Source of the DNA: an uncultured Cohaesibacter sp.
GTDB lineage: Bacteria > Pseudomonadota > Alphaproteobacteria > Rhizobiales > Cohaesibacteraceae
Length of the DNA: 64,000 nt
NCBI RefSeq assembly: GCF_963678225.1
Contig: NZ_OY782764.1
Coordinates: 1-64,000, forward strand
Direction: 5' to 3'
Numbering within the stretch: the first letter of the stretch is position 1; each line of letters opens with the position of its first letter. Below the pieces are notes generated by a model. It made no database searches and was not told the origin of the DNA. It saw only the letters and a program-made list of their open reading frames with translations. This document shows, piece after piece, positions 7,803 to 14,954 of the stretch. Made by a program: the position numbers and the translations under genes.

Positions 7803-8458
7803 ACCTTCGCCAGATCAATAGTGACTGGCTCCCAAACTGAGGCCACCGTTTTCCGGCGATAGAAGCGGACATACTCCTTCGATCCGATCACTCGCATGGC
7901 ATCGCGCAGCGCTTCCATGGCCTTGATCCAGCGCTCATCGGAGATGTCCAGACGCAGCAGCATGAAAATGTCAGCCCGGTTGACCTGGCCTTCCTTTTCA
8001 GTGTTGAAAGCGCGGGTGATTATTGCGCGAATTTCAGGGCGACTGGCTTCGGACCATTCATTCAAGCATTCATCAATCAACTGCTTAGCGATCTGAAGCT
8101 GCGGGCCAAAGTCAATAAGGTCGGCCACCTGAACCTTCACTTTGAAAAGACCATCAACAGTGGAATAGGTGCGATTTCCCTTCTTGCCGCCTTTGATGAG
8201 GTCATATTGTTCGGCCAGTAAACTATCCAATTCGCCCAGGTCAGTCATGGTATGACCAAGAAACCGGCTCAACTGTTCGGACAGGGCAATCGCATATCCC
8301 ATGATCGAACGCACGGTCTGGTCTTCCAATAGATCCGCAGGTTTGATTAGCTCAACCGGAACCAACGAGCCTTTAGCATCCGGCATATAGTCCTGCCCAT
8401 TGGCTGAGATGATGCCGCTAGAAACTTCAGCAGGCTTAAATTCAGATTGATAATTCAT
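7799..8458 (-). CDS. DUF3164 family phage protein
   Basis: From ATG 8458 the protein has 219 residues. The pattern GQDYMPDAKGSLVPVELIKPADLLEDQTVR near the N-terminus and the C-terminal FMLLRLDISDERWIKAMEALRDAMRVIGSKEYVRFYRR are characteristic of DUF3164, found in Mu-like phages just after the A/B genes. AGGA lies eight bases before this ATG; a longer start at 8473 (RNRAMNY) is less good. Function unknown in the family; position suggests early replication or host takeover. Confidence 0.8.
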   Translation of the reverse strand: MNYQSEFKPAEVSSGIISANGQDYMPDAKGSLVPVELIKPADLLEDQTVRSIMGYAIALSEQLSRFLGHTMTDLGELDSLLAEQYDLIKGGKKGNRTYSTVDGLFKVKVQVADLIDFGPQLQIAKQLIDECLNEWSEASRPEIRAIITRAFNTEKEGQVNRADIFMLLRLDISDERWIKAMEALRDAMRVIGSKEYVRFYRRKTVASVWEPVTIDLAKV

Positions 8459-8627
8459 AGCTCTGTTCCTCATGAGTGGAGTGCGCTTGTTTTGGCGCTT
8501 TAAACATCTTGTCGATAAAAACCTGCATGGCCTTGGCCCTGCCCTTGGGCCAAAGGCGCGCCATGCAGGCCGCGTGGTTGCTATCCGGTGGTTTCGGGCA
8601 GGAAGAGCTGTAGAAATAGGCGGTCAT
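8442..8627 (-). CDS. Small early phage protein, unknown
   Basis: A 61-residue protein (TAYFYSSSCPKPPDSNHAAC, then basic ARLWPKGRAKAMQVFIDKMFK). It has a good AGGTGG site before ATG 8627, overlaps the preceding stop as ATGA, and overlaps the DUF3164 start at its 3' end. Two Cys and one His in the N-terminal third could bind a metal, but no family is recognised. Probably real because of the coupling signals. Confidence 0.5.
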   Translation of the reverse strand: MTAYFYSSSCPKPPDSNHAACMARLWPKGRAKAMQVFIDKMFKAPKQAHSTHEEQSYELSI

Positions 8628-8950
8628 GACTTCCCACCTTTCTCAAAGTCGCCGAACAAGACATTGCCGGTTTGAAGGTCCACTTCAGAAGCCTCACCGG
8701 AAAGGAATTCAGAAGCGAGACCCTCCATAATTCCGGCAGCTGCGCGGTTCTGCTCACCGATGCGACGAACTGAAATCTCCCGTTCAAGATTTGTGACAAG
8801 CTGACTGATCTTCTCCAGACGCCTCAGAAGTGCCCTTGAGCGATCTTGAGAGAGAAATAGGCCATGCTCGTTAGTGTGCTGTGCGATGGTTTCGCGGATA
8901 AGGCCGAGTTCTCCGGTAATCGGAGAAACAAGAGAGCGAGCACAAGACAT
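8624..8950 (-). CDS. Small early phage protein with helical core, unknown
   Basis: From ATG 8950 it is 108 residues long. A long helical tract (LFLSQDRSRALLRRLEKISQLVTNLEREISVRRIGEQNRAAAGIMEGLASEFLSGE) could form a coiled coil. The start is separated by one base from the stop of the B-like ATPase gene (TGATATG). An upstream ATG at 8971 lies inside that gene and is less likely. It occupies the place where Mu carries small kil/semi-essential early genes; no function is assigned. Confidence 0.5.
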   Translation of the reverse strand: MSCARSLVSPITGELGLIRETIAQHTNEHGLFLSQDRSRALLRRLEKISQLVTNLEREISVRRIGEQNRAAAGIMEGLASEFLSGEASEVDLQTGNVLFGDFEKGGKS

Positions 8951-8951
8951 A

Positions 8952-9968
8952 TCAAAGGCCCTCCACGTCACGGTTGGCCCATGCAGCCTTGATCTGATCT
9001 GCGGTTAGAGGCTTTCCACTACCGGTCATCATTGCCAGCTTGAGGGTTTTGTCTATCTGGCCGAGAGCCCCGTCCTTATGACCTATTCCAGTCAGAACCA
9101 AACGGACTTCAGGATCTGTGATCTTCCAGCCATCGAGCAGCATCTCGATATCTTCAGCACGAGGTTTTGACCGCCGAACCCGTTTGCCAATCCGACGCTT
9201 GAGCTGCGCATAGGAAGGGCCGTCCGTCCGCTTAGCAAAGCGAGTGTAAATCTCTTCATTGCCGACCAATGCCAACCCACATCCATAGTTATCGACAAAA
9301 TGGCGCAACTGGTTGACTGCATCATCAACAAGGTTCTGAGCCTCATCAACAATAATCAACGTGCGGTTTCCCGCCTTCTTGAGGCGCTGACCGATTGCTC
9401 TAGTCAACTTGGCTGGATTGTGCTGAACAATATCCAGTTCTTCTGCCAGTTCGATAAGCATACCGTGAACCGTTTTCGTGTGTGGCGATGCGGTGATCAT
9501 CCAGACATTCGGGCGGATAGAGAAGTTTCGGCAAGCCGTGGTCTTGCCGGTACCGGCAGCGGCGGTAATCGTCACGAAGTCTGGCATGCATTGCGCAAAA
9601 GTCAGTGCGTTGACAATCTCGCGCGCGGTCGGAGTGGCGACAAATCCGGGGCCGGTTGGAACGATGGACGCCATATCAGCGAGCTCATCCCAACTCTCAA
9701 TCCAGCGTTTCACCTTGGCATTGTTGGTATCAAGTCGACCATCATATTTGCCGGAAAAATACTGACTGAAGGTTCCGACCGACATATCCATCCGTCTGGC
9801 AATCTCACTTTTCGACCAGCCCTCTGACGTGCCGATGTCATAGATCCGCTCGGTGAGCTGCTTCCAGTCTTCAAGATCGTCCTCGCCACGGCCAGGGCGA
9901 GTGCCATCGCCGATATCAGGCAAGTTGGTTGGGCGTTCCCAAGCACTTGTGTTTTGCGTATCACTCAT
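8952..9968 (-). CDS. Mu B-like target-selection AAA+ ATPase
   Basis: A 338-residue protein with an N-terminal HTH (GWSKSEIARRMDMSVGTFSQYFSGKYDGR, about residues 50-78) and an AAA ATPase domain: Walker A AAAGTGKTT at 136-144 and Walker B TLIIVDEAQN around 206-215. It corresponds to Mu B, which polymerises on target DNA, delivers it to the A transpososome and gives target immunity. It lies 70 bases after the transposase gene. The extra N-terminal HTH plus AAA is the usual B architecture. ATG 9968 is the start; AAGGAG precedes it. Confidence 0.92.
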   Translation of the reverse strand: MSDTQNTSAWERPTNLPDIGDGTRPGRGEDDLEDWKQLTERIYDIGTSEGWSKSEIARRMDMSVGTFSQYFSGKYDGRLDTNNAKVKRWIESWDELADMASIVPTGPGFVATPTAREIVNALTFAQCMPDFVTITAAAGTGKTTACRNFSIRPNVWMITASPHTKTVHGMLIELAEELDIVQHNPAKLTRAIGQRLKKAGNRTLIIVDEAQNLVDDAVNQLRHFVDNYGCGLALVGNEEIYTRFAKRTDGPSYAQLKRRIGKRVRRSKPRAEDIEMLLDGWKITDPEVRLVLTGIGHKDGALGQIDKTLKLAMMTGSGKPLTADQIKAAWANRDVEGL

Positions 9969-10038
9969 TTATAAAGCTCCTTGATTCCAACTACTGTGGG
10001 CGGGGCAATCCGCCCTTTTTCTTTGGTCTACGCAATAC

Positions 10039-11973
10039 TCAGCGACCTTTTCCCTTTTCGGGAAACTCCACGACATTTTCAGACAGGCTTTGCTTTTCCA
10101 ACGCATCCATGCGGCGCGAAAATGCGGCCTCATAGTCGTCTGTCCATTCGATTTTCTGTGCTTGAGAGCCACCATTCGCGGCAGCTATTCTCTTGAATAC
10201 GGGTGGCTCTGGCTGCAACGGTTCAGCAGCTCGTTTACTGCCATAGACATCGGCCAGCTCTTCAGGGCTTAGCTCGGCATGCAGGCGTTTATTCTCTCGC
10301 TCATTCTTGATCAGAGCATTGCGCTTGAAGGCATGATCGCGAGCAGCTTCAGTATCAAAGAAGCCAGTGTCAGCGATGCAATCGGCAATGCAGATCAGAC
10401 GGTTTTCAAGGTCATAGACATGCATGGGCTTCGTCAGATTGTCGGGGTCGTACCGGACCGTGACCTTCTTGCCCGCATATTGATTGAGCTCGCGGGCCCA
10501 ATAGCGGTTTCCGAAAATATGGATCTCACCAGATCCGCGCCGTGCGGTGATCCGATCGGACGCCATTAGCCAAAGCGAGCGCTGCTCTTTTGTCGGCCAG
10601 CGAACCAAAGTCGTCGGCTGTTTGAGACTTTCAGAAAAGATCTCGTCAAAGGAGCGACCATTCGCGTTTTTCGCCGTCCTGCCTGGGCGCGCATTATGCT
10701 CTGCAATCATCCGCTCCACATGGTTTGCGAAATCCTTGAAAGGGATAGCCCGCGAGCCGTAGTTCTCCGGTTTGGCTTCTGGTCGGTTGCCGGTATAGGC
10801 ACCGGCGCAAAACGGATGCTTGGCGATATCCTCGCAGAGATCGCGGAAGGCGCGCTCGATCGGTTTGGACTGTCCGGCGTAAGGCGTTGCCCAGACGACA
10901 TCAATGCCGAGCGAAATCAAAAGCCCTTCCGGCTCATTCGGATCGACCTTGAAGCGATAGCGGTTCGCTTTGCCGCCGGTGATCCATTTGGAAGCAAAGG
11001 CGCGACCGTTATCGAGGACGATCTTGTCCGGGATGCCATGGCGTTCCACCATGTCACCAATGACCAGCCGGACAACATCCTTGTTTTCAGAAACGGACAG
11101 ACGCCAAGCCACAAACTTGTCGGAATAGAGATCCTGCAGGGCGATCAGATGGACGCGCTGCGGCGTCGTTTTTCCGGGCATGAGAATGAACACGTCAAAG
11201 CGGTGGCCATCCATGTTGACTGCTTCCATGGCATGCAGGCCTGAGCGATCACGGCGCTGGGCTGGGTAGAGCCCTTTCGCCGCATCTTTGCCTTTTCGGG
11301 CCATCGTAATGACGGACTGGGGTACCTCGTCCTTGAAGCGTCGGCGCAAGCTCTGCTCATTGGGAACGGGTTTCCATCCATGCTCTTTTGCGGCAGTTTT
11401 CATGCGGCGATAGCAGGCCGAAAAGGATGGCTTTTCTGGCCGCAGGTAATCGCTCTTGAGCACAGCCCACGCATCTGGATGACAGTCCTGGTGTGTCGCG
11501 GTTGGCCTGTAGCCATCAGCGAGTGCTGGCAGGCGATCAGATCGGTCCACGGTGTCGGCCTTGTTGCTCCATGTCCGGACGGACCGTTCTGCCACATTAA
11601 ATTGCTTGGCCGCATAGGTGACTGCAGCGGTCTTGCTCATGCCAAGACCAACAAACTGTTCAACTGTCTCCACCACTTCCAAACGGCGTTCACAGGCCTC
11701 TTTACGTGCCTTTGAAAGGCCCTCGTAATACTGCCAGAGTTCATTCCGATCGCGTGATCCAGTCTGGCTTTCAGACGTGATGGTCAGACGGGCGCGCGCC
11801 ACGTCCGGCAGCAGATCAACATGATATTCCCAGCCGCCGCCGCGCTCATTGCGCTTGCGTGCTTTATCGGTCTGTCTGCGCCATCCTTGCTTCGATGCAA
11901 GGCGGTTGATCTGGCGCAGGCTTTGGCCCGATACTTCTGCAATCTCGGCGGCTGTGAAATACTGATCGCTCAC
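10039..11973 (-). CDS. Mu A-like DDE transposase
   Basis: The 644-residue protein has an N-terminal DNA-binding region (YFTAAEIAEVSGQSLRQINRLASKQGWRR), a second HTH region (LGMSKTAAVTYAAKQFNVAERSVRTWSN) and an rve catalytic core with the DDE triad: Asp in AVNMDGHRF (about 255), Asp in VLDNGRAF (about 321) and Glu in PIERAFRD (about 373), spaced like Mu A. A C-terminal beta-barrel (VTVRYDPDNLTKPMHVYDLENRLI) and basic tail follow. I start it at GTG 11973, which has GGAG six bases upstream and overlaps the preceding stop as GTGA; a TTG at 11985 is also open. It should catalyse integration and replicative transposition. Confidence 0.93.
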   Translation of the reverse strand: MSDQYFTAAEIAEVSGQSLRQINRLASKQGWRRQTDKARKRNERGGGWEYHVDLLPDVARARLTITSESQTGSRDRNELWQYYEGLSKARKEACERRLEVVETVEQFVGLGMSKTAAVTYAAKQFNVAERSVRTWSNKADTVDRSDRLPALADGYRPTATHQDCHPDAWAVLKSDYLRPEKPSFSACYRRMKTAAKEHGWKPVPNEQSLRRRFKDEVPQSVITMARKGKDAAKGLYPAQRRDRSGLHAMEAVNMDGHRFDVFILMPGKTTPQRVHLIALQDLYSDKFVAWRLSVSENKDVVRLVIGDMVERHGIPDKIVLDNGRAFASKWITGGKANRYRFKVDPNEPEGLLISLGIDVVWATPYAGQSKPIERAFRDLCEDIAKHPFCAGAYTGNRPEAKPENYGSRAIPFKDFANHVERMIAEHNARPGRTAKNANGRSFDEIFSESLKQPTTLVRWPTKEQRSLWLMASDRITARRGSGEIHIFGNRYWARELNQYAGKKVTVRYDPDNLTKPMHVYDLENRLICIADCIADTGFFDTEAARDHAFKRNALIKNERENKRLHAELSPEELADVYGSKRAAEPLQPEPPVFKRIAAANGGSQAQKIEWTDDYEAAFSRRMDALEKQSLSENVVEFPEKGKGR

Positions 11974-12434
11974 CCTCGTCTCCAATCCTTCACTTGCACT
12001 GGACGGGCGCGCAATTTGCGCAGCTCGTTGTTGATGCTCTTGCGCTCTTGTTCGAGGCGAGCGATTTCGGCAAGGCGCGGTTCTTCGCCTTCAAGAATGG
12101 TCAGGCCATCCTGAGAGAGAATGAGATCCCAAAGCCAGGGTGCATCAGTCGCGCGGACAAAGGCCTTGAAGCGCACCAAGCTGATGTCGTGCCCCTCTTT
12201 GCTCTCTGCCGTATAGGCGTCGATTGTCGTTTTACTGAGCCGTTCGACGCCGAGATGCTGGGCCATGCGCAGCGCGATTTCCTGACGGCTGAATTTGCTG
12301 TCACGGATTGCTTTTGACATGGCCCGCTTGATCTTGGAGCGGAAGCGATCAAGGTCGACGTTGCTCTCTTTGATGCGCGTATCAAAGACGGGCTTTTTAA
12401 AGAGATCGAACTGATCCGGGTTGCGGTTAGTCAT
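11970..12434 (-). CDS. Phage early HTH-like protein, unknown role
   Basis: From ATG 12434 it is 154 residues. It begins TNRNPDQFDLFKKPVFDTR and contains FSRQEIALRMAQHLGVERLSKTTIDAYTAESKEGHDISLVRFKAFVRATDAPWLWDLI, which reads as a HTH that also senses position like XRE domains, followed by a coiled C-terminus (ARLEQERKSINNELRKLRARP). Similar proteins accompany A and B in alphaproteobacterial Mu-like elements. It overlaps the ParB-like stop by eight bases and the transposase start as GTGA. A transposition-accessory role is inference from position only. Confidence 0.62.
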   Translation of the reverse strand: MTNRNPDQFDLFKKPVFDTRIKESNVDLDRFRSKIKRAMSKAIRDSKFSRQEIALRMAQHLGVERLSKTTIDAYTAESKEGHDISLVRFKAFVRATDAPWLWDLILSQDGLTILEGEEPRLAEIARLEQERKSINNELRKLRARPVQVKDWRRG

Positions 12435-13263
12435 CGCGCCCGCCCTCTTCAACGAGCCCCGCATAGGCGAGAAACTTTGCCCGCGCCTCCGGCTTTGCCT
12501 TCTCCCATGCATTGATAAGGGCAGAGAGCTGTTGCATCACCGGATCTGGTTTTGGCGCGGGCGGCTCTAGGGCTGTCAGGGACTTTTTGAAGTCGTTTGT
12601 TTCCCTGAGTGCCACGGGGAATTTCTTCAGTTTTTCCGGAGGCAGCTTGGCCAGCTTCAAAAGCTGCGACTGGTTGTCCGCAATGGGCGTTCCTGCGATG
12701 GCCTCACGCACGGATCTAGGCAGGGTTTGAGCTATTTTGTTGAGCCGCTCGATAGAGCGAGACGATACGCCCAATCGGTCAGCGCAAACACTTGAGAAGC
12801 CCTTTTCCGCCTCGGCTTGCAGCATCCCGATCGGGCTTTCCAAAAACTCCGACAAGTTGGCGGAGTTTTTGGGGCGGCCTCCCTTCGGATTGATTTTGCC
12901 ATGCACCTTTTCCCATTGGTCTCGGTAAGTCTCGACGAAAACAGCACGGTCCATGACAGATAGGTCATTGCGGAACAGGTTCTCTTCGATCTCCAACAGG
13001 ATCGCTTCATCCTTGTCGGCTTTGACGACCAAGACGTCGATCTCTTGGTCCTCGCCAAGCAGCGCAAGGGCACGATAGCGGTGCGCACCGGCAACAAGCG
13101 TATAGGGTTGCTTGCCGTTCGGTGTGATCCGGACTGTGATCGGGTTCAACTGACCATGCTGGACGATTGACGCCTGAATAGCCAAGGCATGATCATCGTC
13201 AACCAGGCGCAAGCGCTCTGGGACACATATATCGGTAATGGACAGACGCTTGAAATCAGACAT
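12427..13263 (-). CDS. ParB/Spo0J-like protein in the phage early operon
   Basis: From ATG 13263 (which shares its A with the upstream TGA) the protein has 278 residues. The ParB N-terminal (CTPase/nuclease fold) domain is seen in IVQHGQLNPITVRI, YTLVAGAHRYRALALLG (motif GAHRYRA in place of GERRYRA) and EENLFRNDLSVMDRAVF. A central HTH follows (GFSSVCADRLGVSSRSIERLNKIAQTLP). This is the ParB domain order. No parA partner is present. In this context it probably binds phage DNA to regulate or assist transposition rather than partition, but that is inference. Confidence 0.85.
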   Translation of the reverse strand: MSDFKRLSITDICVPERLRLVDDDHALAIQASIVQHGQLNPITVRITPNGKQPYTLVAGAHRYRALALLGEDQEIDVLVVKADKDEAILLEIEENLFRNDLSVMDRAVFVETYRDQWEKVHGKINPKGGRPKNSANLSEFLESPIGMLQAEAEKGFSSVCADRLGVSSRSIERLNKIAQTLPRSVREAIAGTPIADNQSQLLKLAKLPPEKLKKFPVALRETNDFKKSLTALEPPAPKPDPVMQQLSALINAWEKAKPEARAKFLAYAGLVEEGGRDD

Positions 13264-13610
13264 CACGCAACCTCCGCTAGTTCGTCGAGATAGAGGTCGG
13301 TGGTCCGCTTGGCCCACATGCGATATTGATCCGCAAATGCGGGTTCATCCAGCCGGTTATCGATCGTGCGAATGGAGGCATTCAAAGCCGTGCGCCGCAT
13401 GCCGATAAGATCACCGACGCGGCGTCGGATAAGGCCGAATTCATGAACCAGCAAATGCACAACGATTTGCCGGGCCAGATAAGCGTCAAACTGGCTATGC
13501 TCTGGCTCGATAATTTTGGCGATCGGAATATGCTTGAAGCTCTCATGCACAACCGCCACACAAACGCGGAAATGCAGTTCATAGAGTTCATCTTCATTCA
13601 GTCTGTTCAT
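13263..13610 (-). CDS. DnaA domain-IV-like DNA-binding protein
   Basis: From ATG 13610 the protein has 115 residues. The C-terminal tract LARQIVVHLLVHEFGLIRRRVGDLIGMRRTALNASIRTID has the helical spacing of the DnaA C-terminal domain, where a HTH plus an extra helix recognises DnaA boxes (host equivalents read ARQIAMYL...DHSTV). No AAA domain is present, so it is only the DNA-binding module. CCAAGGCC precedes ATG 13610; longer in-frame starts at 13718 (ATG) and 13733 (GTG) exist without a clear site. It may bind host or phage origins or antagonise DnaA. The domain call is from pattern only. Confidence 0.6.
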   Translation of the reverse strand: MNRLNEDELYELHFRVCVAVVHESFKHIPIAKIIEPEHSQFDAYLARQIVVHLLVHEFGLIRRRVGDLIGMRRTALNASIRTIDNRLDEPAFADQYRMWAKRTTDLYLDELAEVA

Positions 13611-13789
13611 GGCCTTGGTTCCTTTACGCAAAACTACGGATAAAAATCTGTCTATTTCCGCCGTCACTTTCGGCGTAGGCGCAGCCTCTTTTTTCTGCTG
13701 CAATGGACTTGCGATCATGGCTGACCGGCGCACTCGCCAAACGGGGGGACGTCCAAGGACGAAGGCCGAGAGCAGCCATGATCGTAGCC

Positions 13790-14125
13790 TTACGCCGCCC
13801 CCTTCTGGGCTTGAGCCAAGCGGCTTCGGTCCTGAGAAGTCAGGCGATCATAATTTTCACTTGGTTGAGGAGATTTGCGGCGGCCATTGCTGTGATAGCG
13901 GCTTGGCCATAATTGGAAGGCTTTTACGCCAACAGCCTTGGCTATGGCCTTTTCGCCTGCGAGGTTTGGCTCCCGCAGGGTTGTTCCGGCGGTGCCGCGC
14001 GGCAACTTATATTTGCGATCTATCTCAAGCAAAGTGAGCCCCCACTCATAGATGAGTGTGCGTACCTCTTTGCTTTCTTCAAGCCGGGCGCGTTTGGCCT
14101 TGTCGTCCAGAGTGTCGCCGTGCAT
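13790..14125 (-). CDS. Ner-like early transcription regulator
   Basis: A 111-residue protein whose HTH region LTLLEIDRKYKLPRGTAGTTLREPNLAGEKAIAKAVGVKAFQLWPSRY has the Ner/Nlp signature, including the closing LWPSRY-type motif. Mu Ner turns down early and repressor promoters. It is the first gene of the minus-strand early operon and lies divergently from the repressor, exactly as in Mu. ATG 14125 has an excellent AAGGAG site; the longer frame to 14224 would start inside the operators and is rejected. The C-terminal 30 residues are polar and probably disordered. Confidence 0.85.
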   Translation of the reverse strand: MHGDTLDDKAKRARLEESKEVRTLIYEWGLTLLEIDRKYKLPRGTAGTTLREPNLAGEKAIAKAVGVKAFQLWPSRYHSNGRRKSPQPSENYDRLTSQDRSRLAQAQKGAA

Positions 14126-14140
14126 ACTGGCTCCTTGTGA

Positions 14141-14164
14141 AAGGAGGTTCTGTCCAACCTCCTT
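14141..14164 (-). promoter_or_regulatory. Hairpin in the ner leader, possible translation switch
   Basis: The leader between the early promoter and ner contains a perfect 9-bp stem: AAGGAGGTT at 14141-14149 and AACCTCCTT at 14156-14164, six-base loop. On the transcript the CCUCCUU arm can pair with its partner arm or with the ner ribosome binding site AAGGAG (about 14131-14136). This gives two mutually exclusive folds, one hiding the site. Effect on translation is inference. Confidence 0.45.
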
Positions 14165-14195
14165 TTCTCGGTGAATGAGTTCCTTATTTATGGAA

Positions 14196-14238
14196 AGGAT
14201 AAGCACTAAAGTGCTTTTAATCAAGCACTATTGTGCTC
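14196..14238. promoter_or_regulatory. Early promoter with two repressor operator palindromes
   Basis: On the minus strand -35 TTGATT (14219-14224) and -10 TATCCT (14196-14201) are 17 bases apart and fire towards ner. Two related palindromes overlap it: AAGCACTAAAGTGCTT at 14201-14216, filling the promoter spacer, and AAGCACTATTGTGCTC at 14223-14238, just upstream of the repressor gene. Their centres are 22 bp apart, about two helical turns, so two dimers would sit on one DNA face. They are the natural binding sites for the c-type repressor or the Ner-like protein. Confidence 0.68.
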
Positions 14239-14248
14239 TTTGCAACAT

Positions 14249-14797
14249 ATGAAAGAAGAAGCGCCCGAACAGACGATCGCCTCGAGAGTGAAGTTTGTCC
14301 GTGAACTCAAAGGTTTACGGCAAGGAGACATAGCCAATATGCTCGGCTTATCTTTGCGTGGATATCAAAAGATTGAACGCAATGAAGGACTTCCAGGCAG
14401 CGATGCGCTGTTGAAATTTCGGGTTCTTGATATCAATCCGGGGTGGGTTCTAACAGGTGAAGGTGAGATGCGCTTGAATGGCTCGGATTGCGCTCGATCG
14501 GCGCCATCATCAACTAAGGTTACCTTACAGCAAAGTGCAACCTCGACGCTGGACGCCAAACTGCTCGGCGGGCTCTCCAACTTATGCGCTGCAGAGCACA
14601 AAAAGCATGGCATAAATTTGGCGGGTCCGGCACTGACAATCGCAACAATCGAAATCTACAACAACATCGCTTCCCGCGTTGTCGACATGAACGACAAAGC
14701 CGCGGTAGAAGCTATGATACCGGTGGCCATCAAGGAATTGGGAGAGCGGTTAGAAGAGGCAAAGGACGAACCAGGGACTGGTAAACGCTTGGCCTGA
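14249..14797 (+). CDS. Phage c-type repressor, XRE-type HTH
   Basis: From ATG 14249 the protein has 182 residues. An XRE HTH lies near the N-terminus (IASRVKFVRELKGLRQGDIANMLGLSLRGYQKIERNEGLPGSDALLKF, about residues 11-58), followed by DINPGWVLTGEGEM, the short linker typical of CI-like repressors. There is no S24 peptidase domain, so RecA-triggered self-cleavage is not expected; the C-terminal helical part may oligomerise. It is the only plus-strand gene of the prophage core and faces away from ner. Two palindromes stand just upstream and suggest autoregulation. Confidence 0.82.
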   Translation: MKEEAPEQTIASRVKFVRELKGLRQGDIANMLGLSLRGYQKIERNEGLPGSDALLKFRVLDINPGWVLTGEGEMRLNGSDCARSAPSSTKVTLQQSATSTLDAKLLGGLSNLCAAEHKKHGINLAGPALTIATIEIYNNIASRVVDMNDKAAVEAMIPVAIKELGERLEEAKDEPGTGKRLA

Positions 14798-14954
14798 TGC
14801 TCATAAAGATATAGCCGCCAAAGAGTCAAAAATTGAGGCGCGCCAGCTCGGCGCGTCGATTCCCCTTCGCAATTACACTTAATTTCAACAATATACTGTA
14901 CATAGCTATTCAAAACTATTTCAAGGCGTACCCGCCAAACACACAACCAAAGTC

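Noticed and set aside
9995-10021. GC-rich hairpin with T-run on the plus strand between A and B
   Set aside because: It would terminate plus-strand RNA only, and no plus-strand gene precedes it; both phage genes are on the minus strand.
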